Assembly: GCA_011390755.1 (NCBI GenBank)
Contig: JAABRU010000043.1
Coordinates: forward strand, 1 to 35,020
Source: Desulfobacteraceae bacterium
GTDB taxonomy: Bacteria > Desulfobacterota > Desulfobacteria > Desulfobacterales > Desulfococcaceae
Direction: 5' to 3'
Length of the DNA: 35,020 nucleotides
Every line of letters starts with the position of its first letter. The stretch's first letter is position 1. Positions 15,765-23,622 of this stretch are shown piece by piece. Under the pieces are notes generated by a model. The model was given only the letters and a program-made list of their open reading frames with translations. It did no database searches and was not told the origin of the DNA. The position numbers were made by a program, and so were the translations under genes.

Positions 15765-16463
15765 TCAGGAAGCGCGGAAACGGGCAAAGGCAGCGGAAAT
15801 TTCCGAGAACAGGGCCGCATCATCCGGATCATTGTTTTCAATCACAACGGCATTCAGATATTTTTTTCCCAGCCATACCAGGTATCTTTGAATTCTTTCA
15901 GAGCGTTCTCTGTCTTTTGCCATATAGAGATCAAAATTGTCCGCATTGCCGCTTTCCATCCGGCTGCGGATTCTTTTTTTGCGGATTTCATCTGCAATAT
16001 CCAGAACAATGCTTTTAACCCCGGTACGGGGCACAATCTCTTTCAGGGTTTTATCCAGATAGCGCGGCATAGGGATATTTTCTTCCCGGAGCCATACATG
16101 TCCCAGATAAAAGACCAGAATCCGAAGGGCCGTATGGCTGATAACAATCACTTTTTTTGTACTTTTCTGAAATTTTGCCAGATCTCCTCTGAGCAGAAAG
16201 TACAGCAGGGCGGGCATGAAATATTTTGTGAAGGGAAAGGTCGTCAGAAACACTTTTTCTTTCATCAGTTCCAAGGGGCTTTTGCCTTCACTGGATACAA
16301 CATCACTGGGTTTTTTTGAAAACCATCCGTCTCTTTTTTCGGTTTCATAGCCCCTTTTTTTCATTTCTTCCACAATAAAATTGGTGACATGATTCTTTCC
16401 GGATGCATCCGTTCCCAGAATCAGCAGAACTTCCGGCGGATGCGGGAGATAATTTTCACTCAT
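15765..16463 (-). CDS. P-loop nucleotide kinase-like protein
   Basis: A 232-aa cytoplasmic protein with an N-terminal P-loop, GTDASGKN (17-24), in the context LLILGTDASGKNHVT. The layout resembles the thymidylate/deoxynucleoside kinase fold. The usual Ser/Thr after GK is Asn here. A basic LID-like stretch follows (EIRKKRIRSRMESG, about 158-171) and then NADNFDLYM. The middle holds an unusual aromatic, hydrophobic segment (TKYFMPALLYFLL). I cannot name its substrate; a nucleotide or small-molecule kinase is the best guess. The ATG has AAAGGAG upstream and a candidate promoter about 60 nt further. Repeats lie on both sides and no operon partner is evident. Confidence 0.65.
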   Translation of the reverse strand: MSENYLPHPPEVLLILGTDASGKNHVTNFIVEEMKKRGYETEKRDGWFSKKPSDVVSSEGKSPLELMKEKVFLTTFPFTKYFMPALLYFLLRGDLAKFQKSTKKVIVISHTALRILVFYLGHVWLREENIPMPRYLDKTLKEIVPRTGVKSIVLDIADEIRKKRIRSRMESGNADNFDLYMAKDRERSERIQRYLVWLGKKYLNAVVIENNDPDDAALFSEISAAFARFRAS

Positions 16464-16518
16464 TTGCCTTCTCCTTTGTATCAGGACCTACGCAGTTGAA
16501 TTTTAACTATTTGAATTT

Positions 16519-16547
16519 ACTGTATATATCAAAAAAGTCACAGTCAA
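16519..16547 (-). promoter_or_regulatory. Candidate promoter of the kinase-like gene
   Basis: On the minus strand TTGACT (16547-16542), a 17-nt AT-rich spacer and TACAGT (16524-16519) give a fair sigma70-type match. It lies 56 nt before the ATG at 16463. Confidence 0.4.
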
Positions 16548-16602
16548 TAAAAACAGTGATTTGTGTTTCAACTTCGTAACTCCTGTGTATTCTGTTCCGT
16601 GT

Positions 16603-16746
16603 CAGCAGATCGAAAAGTTTCCCCCCGGATACGGTGTCAGGACTGTCCCGGAGTGCAGAAACGGTATTTTTGCAGGGCTGCAGCACCCGGTTATTCCATG
16701 CAAAAATACAATTTTTGCACTCCCCCGGAAACTTTCCGATCTGCTG
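16603..16746. repeat. R5 element, 144 bp with 20-bp terminal inverted repeats
   Basis: The left end 16603-16622 (CAGCAGATCGAAAAGTTTCC) and right end 16727-16746 are reverse complements with a single mismatch. Inside, GGAGTGCA near 16650 pairs with TGCACTCC near 16716, and TTTTTGCA pairs with TGCAAAAA, so the whole unit can fold into one long hairpin. This is MITE-like, with no coding content. Confidence 0.65.
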
Positions 16747-16928
16747 GGTGTTCCGTCAATATGTAAATGACGGCCTGGGTTTTCCGCAGGGTGGGCAGAA
16801 GCGTACTTCGGCAGACGCAGTAAGCCGAGCACTGCTGCCCGCCGCATGTGCCCGCCCTGGCCGGGGATTTTACCCGCTATTTAACCTGTATTATTCATAA
16901 ACCTGAACAGATCTCCGAATAATTCAGG

Positions 16929-17603
16929 TCAGAAATCATAATATACCCGGATACCGCCCTTTTTCTTTTCATAACGGATGATTTTTGCTTCGATCTCTTC
17001 AGGCAGCATGGCTTTGGACTGATATGTGACGGGTTTGACGGATACGGGCATGTTTCCGATATATCCGTCAATACCTTTGGATTCTTCTTCCGGTTCTGCC
17101 AGCCGCCAGGACAGCTTTTTCTGTGCGGCAATCTGTATCAGAATGCTTTGCTGAAAACGCAGTCCGGCATAGCTTTTTGCCAGCACCAGGTCTGCCACCC
17201 ATTTTCGGACCATCTCCTCATCAATCTGTGCCATTGCCTTACGAAGTTTTACTATCATTTCATATACTTTTTCCGAAGCCCGGTCAATGGCGCCGGGCTG
17301 CTGCCGCTGATACCACTGTATCCACTCTTCATAATCCCGGCCCGGAAATTCCTGTATCATTTCCGACAGCTGTCCCACATTTTTGGGACGGGTTGCCTGC
17401 GCGTTCTGATTGGCAATATTCATAAGCTGACCTGTATATTTGGGAAATTTCACTGTGTTTCCGCAGATATCCTGCCGGATTTCCGCGTTAGGGATAAAAA
17501 AAGCATTTTCAGGACTGTCGGAAGCGGCAGTCAGAGGGCGGAGGAAAAGGATGCCCAGAGAAAAAAGTACTGCAAAAAAATTTTTCCGGGAAAAGGGGAT
17601 CAT
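16929..17603 (-). CDS. MjaI-type restriction endonuclease-like protein with signal-like N terminus
   Basis: A 224-aa protein. From residue 52 on it resembles the MjaI family of type II restriction enzymes: KFPKYTGQLMNIANQNAQA, then TRPKNVGQLSEMI (71-83), ESKGIDGYIG (174-183) and MPVSVKP (185-191). Asp179 and Lys190 could belong to a PD-(D/E)xK-type site. This match is from memory of the family, not a search. Residues 1-28 look like a signal peptide: basic SRKN, hydrophobic FFAVLFSLGILFL, then TAAS. That is odd for a restriction enzyme. The start is well supported: ATG overlaps the previous stop (ATGA) and AGGGGG lies upstream. No methyltransferase gene lies anywhere in the window. It is the last gene of the long operon. 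Alternatives are a membrane-anchored or periplasmic nuclease, or a repurposed DNA-binding domain. Confidence 0.6.
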   Translation of the reverse strand: MIPFSRKNFFAVLFSLGILFLRPLTAASDSPENAFFIPNAEIRQDICGNTVKFPKYTGQLMNIANQNAQATRPKNVGQLSEMIQEFPGRDYEEWIQWYQRQQPGAIDRASEKVYEMIVKLRKAMAQIDEEMVRKWVADLVLAKSYAGLRFQQSILIQIAAQKKLSWRLAEPEEESKGIDGYIGNMPVSVKPVTYQSKAMLPEEIEAKIIRYEKKKGGIRVYYDF

Positions 17604-20600
17604 TTTTCCCCCTTTTGCTCTTCTTTGTTTTTCTGCTTTCCCTTCTCTTTGGCAAACAGGGCCGCCAGTCCTTTTTTCTGTTTCATGAAAGCCAGTTCCT
17701 CTTCCAGGTGCCGCACCCGCTCCGCAATATCCGACAGGGCTTTTCCCTGTCTTACTTCTCTTTCTTTCAGCAGATCCCCGAATTGGAAAAACTGCTTTTC
17801 ATTTTCGCTTCTGCTTTCCCGGAAACGGTCCGACATACGGTTTTCCATTTTTTTGAATTCTTCCCGCAGACTTTTTTCCAGCTCTTCTGTTCTTTCCCTG
17901 GCCTGCTGCGCATTGCGTTCATCCTGTGCCTGCAGTCTGCCGGTTTCCTGTGCAAGTTTTCTGCCCAGAGCGCTCAGTATTTTTTTCCGGAAATCCGCCT
18001 GCTGCTCTTTCTGATTTTCTTTATCCTGCATCATTTTTTCTTTGATCTGCTGTGCAGATGAATGCAGATATTCCCGGATTTTCAGAATTTCCTTCCGGCC
18101 CCTGTCCTGTTTTTCCGACAGGTCTGCAATCTGCTTTTCACTTTCATTCCGGAAAGATGCCGCGCTGTTTTTCATTTCCCTGTCCAGACTTTCCATTTGC
18201 CGGAGGGTCTGCTCCTGCGCTTTGCGGATTTCTGCTTTTTCAGATGAAAGGGCGGTCAGTGCCTCCCGGATTTTTTCTGCCTCATCTGCGATGAACTGTT
18301 CTGTTTTTTCTTTTGCACGGAACAATGCGCTTTCTGTATTTTCCCGGAGCCGGGTGCTGAAATTTTCCTGCTGTTTGCAAAATTCCCGGATTTTTTTCCC
18401 GCTCTCCGCCTGTGTGCGATGCTGCATATCCTGCATTTCTTCAGCCAGCCGCATCATCTCTTCCTGTGTTTCACGCAGTGAAAGATGAAAGGCGGCAGTA
18501 TCCCTGCGGAGTTCTGTGCGGTATTCATCGGCCCGCTGCGCTGCCTGCAGACCTGTATTCTGCATGAATGCCTCGCCTTCTTCCCGGAAACGGAGAATTT
18601 CTTCCGCCATTTTTTTGCCGGTGGCAAGGACTTCGCTTTCCAGATTCCGGTGATAGCTGCGCAGCTCGCTTCTTTCATGGGCAAAGGTATCCAGCACCTG
18701 GCGGATTCCGTTTTTTTCCCGCATAAATTCGGTGACAATGCGCAGCAGTTCATCTTCTGCCCGGTCCCCGATCTGTGTCAGTCTGTCCAGTGCCCGGCGG
18801 TTCTGTATTTCAAAGGCATCGGATTTTTCGCATATGCGGCGGATCTGCTCCCTGTGACGGGAAAAGGATTCCCTGGCGGATTCCAGGAATGCCAGGGCAT
18901 CATCCACACGTTTTCTTTCCTGTTCCAGCATCCGGATATTTTCTTTCTGTCCGGCTTCGGCCCGGTTCCGGATACGTTCACTTTCTTTGCTGAAACTGCT
19001 GCGGATTTCCTCCGTAAGAGACTGACGGTACTGCCCGTGCTGCCGCCCCAGTTCCCGGTAGCGCTGATGAATATGATCCAGGCTTTCCCGTTTGAACTGT
19101 TCCAGCTCATCGCCAAGATGCCGGATTTCTTCCTGCAGCCCTTCGGAGAAAAGGGATAAGTTCTCTTTTTCCTCCTGCATTATCTGCCGGTTTTCATATA
19201 GTTCCTGCTTATTCCGGAAGGAAATTTCCTGAAAATTCCTGCGCAGATCTTCCGCGGACCGGATTGCATGTTCTGTGACTTCCCTGCGGATTTCTTCCGC
19301 TTTTTTATCAAGATGATGCTGAAAATTCCGGATTTCTGTTTTTCCTTTTTCCAGCTCTTCCTCTGTTTTCCGCAGTCGGGCCTCCCTGTAGGCAAATACC
19401 GTGAGAATTTCCAGAAATTCCCGATCCGATTTTTGCAGCATGTTTTCCATGCGGAAAACACTGTCTTCGGCCTGCCTGCGAAAATCTCCCCACTGCTGCC
19501 AAATCTGAAGAATCAGGGACAGATGGCGCTTTATTTCTTTTTTTTCCGCATCCAGAAAGACCAGGGCATTGTCCATGCCTTTTTTTTCTTCTGCAAATGC
19601 ACGGGTGAAACGCCGGAACTCCTCCCGGGCACGGGCCTGAAAATGCTGCTGTTCCTTTTGGAAGTCCCTGCGGATGGCCCTTTGCATATTTTTGCGGAAC
19701 TGATCCGTATGCCCTGCCAAAGCACGGGCCATATGGGAAATTTCAAAGGCTTTGCGTTTTTTGAAATTTTCCAGTTCATCTTCCAGATGCCGGATTTCTT
19801 CCGCAGTCTGCCGGGAAAACCCGTTCAGATTTTCCCATTCCCGGTGAAGGAAACGCCGGTTTTCATCCAGATGCTGCGCTGCCTGAATGCGGATATCCCG
19901 GATGAGCTGCTGTGCGGACTCGCTGAAATAGGTCATGCGGGTCGTGAGATTGCTGAAAAATTCCCGGGTTTCCCCCTGCAGATGCCGGTGCAGTTTCCGC
20001 ATTTCCAGATGTTCGCCCCCCAGTGCTTTCCGGAACTGCCGGAAATTATCTTTTTCCAAAGCAAAATCCGTCAGCATTTCCAGGCGGTCTCTGTCAAAGC
20101 GGGAAGCCAGCCAAAGCAGTTGCCGGATAATATTCTCATATTCCGGCCCCAGCGCGTCAAATTTTTTTATCCGCCGGTTTATGCGGAATTTTGTCCTTTT
20201 TTCAAAATCCTCCAGTCCTTCTTCCAAATAGCGGAATTCTTCCCCCATGTCACTTTGAAAAAGGACAAGTCTTTCTTTTTCTTCCTGAAACTCTTTTCTG
20301 TTTTCATCCAGATGCGCTGCCGTGCGCAGCCGCAGCTGCTGCTGAAATGCCCCGGTCTCCTTTGACAGCCAGGCAGAATGCGCGTGCAGTTCTTTGAGTA
20401 CAGCGGCCTTTTCCTGCGCCAGGAAGAGATGCTCTTCCCTGTACATCTGCCGGCTTGCGGCCAGCTCCGCCAGGGAATGCCTGAGGGCATTGTTCTGATG
20501 ACGTATTTCCTCCAGCAGTCCGGCACGTTCCGTCTCATATTTCTGCCCGATTTCCGCAATGCACTGCACTGCATTCCTGTAAAGGGTCTGCAGCACAGCA

Positions 20601-21217
20601 AAGGAATCCGTTTTTTTCCGGAGCTGAAATTCCGTGTCTGCCCGCAGCTGATCCGTGCGGTCCCCCAGATAAAAGATTTCTTCCAGCGCCGGTTCCCATG
20701 CCTGCCGGATCTGCCGGGATTCCTCTGCAAGCAGCTGACGGCATTCATCCAGAAATTCTGCCAGGCGCAGGCGGTTTTCAGCCAGACTGTTTTGCTGTTT
20801 TTGGGAAAAAAAGGCCGCAGCAGCATTTATTTCCTGAATACTGTCTCCCACAGCCCTCTGCAGCTGTTTCTGCTGCCTGCACAAATCCGCCCTTTCCCCG
20901 GCCATATCCTTCATTGTTTCCAGGATATGCGCGTGTTCATAGCCCAGGGTGCTGAGAATATGCAGCAGTTCGGTATCGGAACGTTCTGCCAGTTCTGTCA
21001 TCCGGGCCAGGGCTTCGGCAAATCCGTTTTTCAGCTTTTCCATCTCCGCAGTACGGATTCCGAACTGCTTTTCATAGTCAAGGGAAATCCGGTGGGCGGC
21101 TGCCAGGCGATCTTTGATCTGCCGGGCCGTATCCGCCGTTTCATAAAAAGCATCAATCTGTCCGCCCAGTTCGGTGATTTTCCGCAATACGCTTTCCGCG
21201 CTGGATAGTTCTGCCAC
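17600..21217 (-). CDS. Giant coiled-coil protein (1205 aa) with internal repeats
   Basis: This protein is almost wholly helical and rich in Glu, Arg, Gln and Lys; no Walker A, membrane segment or signal peptide is visible. It is therefore not a standard SMC or Rad50. A long repeat of about 220 residues recurs. One marker reads LDENR/LYENR/DEYR with EEIRHLEDELENFKKR (near 302, 448, 670 and 894). A second marker (LLHILSTL, LEMLTDFA, FLEILTVFA, LLRIVTEF) appears near 85, 375, 590 and 812. The C-terminal tail is Lys-rich (AKEKGKQKNKEEQKGEK). The GTG start lies 1 nt after the stop of the RecQ-like gene with AAGGAG at good distance, and the end overlaps the MjaI-like gene by 4 nt. It could be a structural scaffold or DNA-bridging partner of those two proteins (inference). 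Confidence 0.85.
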   Translation of the reverse strand: MAELSSAESVLRKITELGGQIDAFYETADTARQIKDRLAAAHRISLDYEKQFGIRTAEMEKLKNGFAEALARMTELAERSDTELLHILSTLGYEHAHILETMKDMAGERADLCRQQKQLQRAVGDSIQEINAAAAFFSQKQQNSLAENRLRLAEFLDECRQLLAEESRQIRQAWEPALEEIFYLGDRTDQLRADTEFQLRKKTDSFAVLQTLYRNAVQCIAEIGQKYETERAGLLEEIRHQNNALRHSLAELAASRQMYREEHLFLAQEKAAVLKELHAHSAWLSKETGAFQQQLRLRTAAHLDENRKEFQEEKERLVLFQSDMGEEFRYLEEGLEDFEKRTKFRINRRIKKFDALGPEYENIIRQLLWLASRFDRDRLEMLTDFALEKDNFRQFRKALGGEHLEMRKLHRHLQGETREFFSNLTTRMTYFSESAQQLIRDIRIQAAQHLDENRRFLHREWENLNGFSRQTAEEIRHLEDELENFKKRKAFEISHMARALAGHTDQFRKNMQRAIRRDFQKEQQHFQARAREEFRRFTRAFAEEKKGMDNALVFLDAEKKEIKRHLSLILQIWQQWGDFRRQAEDSVFRMENMLQKSDREFLEILTVFAYREARLRKTEEELEKGKTEIRNFQHHLDKKAEEIRREVTEHAIRSAEDLRRNFQEISFRNKQELYENRQIMQEEKENLSLFSEGLQEEIRHLGDELEQFKRESLDHIHQRYRELGRQHGQYRQSLTEEIRSSFSKESERIRNRAEAGQKENIRMLEQERKRVDDALAFLESARESFSRHREQIRRICEKSDAFEIQNRRALDRLTQIGDRAEDELLRIVTEFMREKNGIRQVLDTFAHERSELRSYHRNLESEVLATGKKMAEEILRFREEGEAFMQNTGLQAAQRADEYRTELRRDTAAFHLSLRETQEEMMRLAEEMQDMQHRTQAESGKKIREFCKQQENFSTRLRENTESALFRAKEKTEQFIADEAEKIREALTALSSEKAEIRKAQEQTLRQMESLDREMKNSAASFRNESEKQIADLSEKQDRGRKEILKIREYLHSSAQQIKEKMMQDKENQKEQQADFRKKILSALGRKLAQETGRLQAQDERNAQQARERTEELEKSLREEFKKMENRMSDRFRESRSENEKQFFQFGDLLKEREVRQGKALSDIAERVRHLEEELAFMKQKKGLAALFAKEKGKQKNKEEQKGEK

Positions 21218-21218
21218 C

Positions 21219-23612
21219 TTACAACTCCTTCAGCAATTGCCGGAGCCGGGTATTCCGGGAGCGGAAATCGCATTTGTCCAATGTATTCAGCATGACTCTT
21301 CCTTTCAGCATTTCCGTCATCCGGGAAGGCATGGCCAGGCGCAGGGCCTCGCTGTACAGCCATTTTTCCCCTTCTTCGCCATGCAGTGCACCGTATTCAT
21401 CATCCAGCAGCTGAAAAAGGGATTTCTGTAAACCGGGATTCGCGCGGGAGGTTTCATACAGCCGGATGGTCTGCATGGCTTTCATATCCTCGGATACAAG
21501 CCGCATGAGCTCCCCGCTGAACATGGCTTTTTCCTCTTCCCTGCATAATTCCCGCACAATATACAGGGCCTTGATATTCCGGGGACGGTGTTCCAGCATA
21601 TTGGCGCAGCGGATGCGCATGTTGTCGTCAAAATCCCCGAATTTCTGCATCAGCGCATCGGCTGTTGCGGCATCAAAGGGGATGGTATCATCTTTGAGCC
21701 ATGTCACAAAATCTGCTTCCATTTCCTTCAGGGCATATATTTCCGCAGGCGCGCGGACATCGGAAAGATCAAAACGCAGATCCGGCGCACAGCGGTCACA
21801 GTGCCCGCATTTCCATTCCTCATCCGTGGCCTGCACCTGTTTCAGAAGAAAGCAATAGCGGCATACCGGAGAGCGGAAGAAATCTTTGAGATGCCGGAGC
21901 CTGCGGTAGGCCATGCCCCGCATCTCATCCTGTACATGGCAGATGACCGGCAGCAGGTATTTTGCCACATCGCAAAAAAGTTCCTTATGTCCAAAATAGC
22001 AGCGCCATGTTTTCTGTGCAGCGGCTTTTTCCATCTCCTGAAAAATCAGGTCCCGGTGCAGTTCATAATACCTTTGCATTTCTCCGGAAACGCCTTTGAG
22101 ATTTTCCGGGGAAAAGGCGGCGGATTTCCGGTTTGCGGAAATATCATTGCGCCGCAGATAAACCAGAATGCCTGCCATCGCGGCTTCTTCCGTGAGGAAA
22201 CCGGGAAAACCGTATACTTTGAGAAGGGGTTCCCCTTCCCGGTAGTCAATGGCAAAACGATCCGTGAGTCGGATCAGGGAAAGCCGGTACAGGGCTTTTT
22301 CCGCGTGTTTCTGACCGCCTGCGGCCGCCAGGGAGGAAATGGGAATCCGAATCGGATTTTCCCTTTTTGCATGGGAGCAGAGCAGCCGATCCAGCACATG
22401 CATGGCATACATCAGCTCTGTAAGTGTATCCGGATACATGCGCACAATCAGATGATGCTGCCTGCCGTAATCGCAGAGTTCGGAATTTCCGAAGGGGCAG
22501 GTACTGCCGGAGCAGGAAGGTATCCGGCTCTTGCGGAATCCCATATCCTTTTCACATGCGGAAAGGGGCAGATCCGCAATCCGCACAGCATGAATCCGCT
22601 GATTGTTTCTTCCCTCCCTCAGTGTGCTGTGCAGCCAGGATTCCGGACTGTCTCCCATGCCCGTCCGGACCGTGATATGGGCTGTCTCTGTCTTTCCTTT
22701 TGTATCGGTGCTTACAGAAATATCCGGAAATCCCTGTATATGCTGTTCTTTTTCCCCCTCCCTGAAACAGGCATAGGGATCGCTGTACCGCGGAATATTT
22801 TCCGGGGCATAATCAAAAATGCCGTTATCCCGCAGCAGTCGGGGCACATCCCGCTGCATGAGTTCCGCATAGGCCTTTTTTTTCCCTTCAGTCCCCCGGG
22901 CCCTGATGATCTGAAAACTGATTCTTTCCCGGTAAAAACCGCCCGGCGCGGGCGGCGGTGAAATATCCCGCAGTTTCAGAAAGTGCAGCAGATCCCGGCG
23001 GATCATTTCCCCGGAAACCGCGCTCAGGGCCATTACCGTCAGTTCCGGATTCTGCGTCTTCAAATCCTCGATTATCCGGGGAATATTCAGATAGGAGGGT
23101 CTGAAATCCGGCCCCCATTCCGAGATACAGTGGGCCCTGTCTATGAGCAGACAGCTGACCGGGGCTCCCGCGACAATGGCATGAAGATCATCCCGCAGAC
23201 TGCGGCTGACAAGGCTTTCAGGACTGATATAAAGGATGGGAATTTTCCCCAGTTTCAGGGCCTTGTAATTGATATGCAGCTGATTGTCCCGAATCAGGGA
23301 ATTGATTTTCAAAGGAATGTTTTTATTCCTTCCCAGTGAACTCAGGGGACTGATCACCAGTTTAATTTCCGAACGGAAGGAATCCGGGAAATCAAGGCAG
23401 AATTTCCGCCCTTTATCCGGCCCCAGGGAGGCAAAAATCTGATCCCCGCGGGCAATGGGGAGAATGATTTCCGGTTCTTCGCCATTCTTTTTTCCCGAAA
23501 CCTTCCGAAGCAGATTCCCCAGACGGTGTCCCGGTCCCGGTTCCTCAAAATGAAATACCAGACTGTCCGGAAACAGCTCCCGGTTTTTGGCATGGCGGAT
23601 GCGAATCAGCAT
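21219..23612 (-). CDS. RecQ-like protein with degenerate ATPase motifs
   Basis: A 797-aa cytoplasmic protein with the outline of a RecQ-type SF2 helicase. Recognisable are motif Ia (LVISPLSSL, 85-93), YISPESL (128-134), the RecQ-specific HCISEWGPDFRPSY (161-174), ALSAVS (195-200, for ALTATA) and a zinc-binding segment (VCRYC then CGHCDRC, about 580-608). A second Cys motif, CPFGNSELCDYGRQH, lies near 365-385. The catalytic motifs are altered. The Walker A position reads GPDKGRKF (64-71) instead of TGGGKS-like sequence, and Walker B reads DRAH (158-161) instead of DEAH. Loss of ATPase activity is likely but untested. I chose the ATG at 23612 (AAAAGG upstream, 10 nt after the kinase stop); longer versions would overlap the kinase gene. 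It is tightly linked to the coiled-coil gene downstream. Confidence 0.75.
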   Translation of the reverse strand: MLIRIRHAKNRELFPDSLVFHFEEPGPGHRLGNLLRKVSGKKNGEEPEIILPIARGDQIFASLGPDKGRKFCLDFPDSFRSEIKLVISPLSSLGRNKNIPLKINSLIRDNQLHINYKALKLGKIPILYISPESLVSRSLRDDLHAIVAGAPVSCLLIDRAHCISEWGPDFRPSYLNIPRIIEDLKTQNPELTVMALSAVSGEMIRRDLLHFLKLRDISPPPAPGGFYRERISFQIIRARGTEGKKKAYAELMQRDVPRLLRDNGIFDYAPENIPRYSDPYACFREGEKEQHIQGFPDISVSTDTKGKTETAHITVRTGMGDSPESWLHSTLREGRNNQRIHAVRIADLPLSACEKDMGFRKSRIPSCSGSTCPFGNSELCDYGRQHHLIVRMYPDTLTELMYAMHVLDRLLCSHAKRENPIRIPISSLAAAGGQKHAEKALYRLSLIRLTDRFAIDYREGEPLLKVYGFPGFLTEEAAMAGILVYLRRNDISANRKSAAFSPENLKGVSGEMQRYYELHRDLIFQEMEKAAAQKTWRCYFGHKELFCDVAKYLLPVICHVQDEMRGMAYRRLRHLKDFFRSPVCRYCFLLKQVQATDEEWKCGHCDRCAPDLRFDLSDVRAPAEIYALKEMEADFVTWLKDDTIPFDAATADALMQKFGDFDDNMRIRCANMLEHRPRNIKALYIVRELCREEEKAMFSGELMRLVSEDMKAMQTIRLYETSRANPGLQKSLFQLLDDEYGALHGEEGEKWLYSEALRLAMPSRMTEMLKGRVMLNTLDKCDFRSRNTRLRQLLKEL

Positions 23613-23622
23613 GGAAAACCTT

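Larger units (their letters stand above)
16464..16928. other. Intergenic stretch with promoter candidate and hairpins
   Basis: This separates the kinase-like gene from the 3' end of the long operon. It holds a promoter candidate (16519-16547), the 144-bp R5 element (16603-16746), and a further stem-loop near 16793-16840 with arms GGGCAG/CTGCCC and TCGGC/GCCGA. A weak CCTGAA/TTCAGG hairpin near 16900-16926 lies just after the operon's last stop and may help end transcription. Small open frames here follow repeat sequence and are not genes. Confidence 0.5.

Noticed and set aside
17600..21217. SMC or Rad50 ATPase
   Set aside because: No Walker A, signature or Walker B motifs at either end; only coiled coil is visible.
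21588..22961. 457-codon plus-strand open frame opposite the RecQ-like gene
   Set aside because: Shadow of a gene with recognisable RecQ and zinc motifs.
21219..23612. DpdF of a DNA 7-deazaguanine modification system, given queD-queE nearby
   Set aside because: No DpdA-like or other Dpd gene is present, queDE are 13 kb away with their own promoter, and the ATPase motifs are degenerate. Ordinary queuosine synthesis explains queDE.
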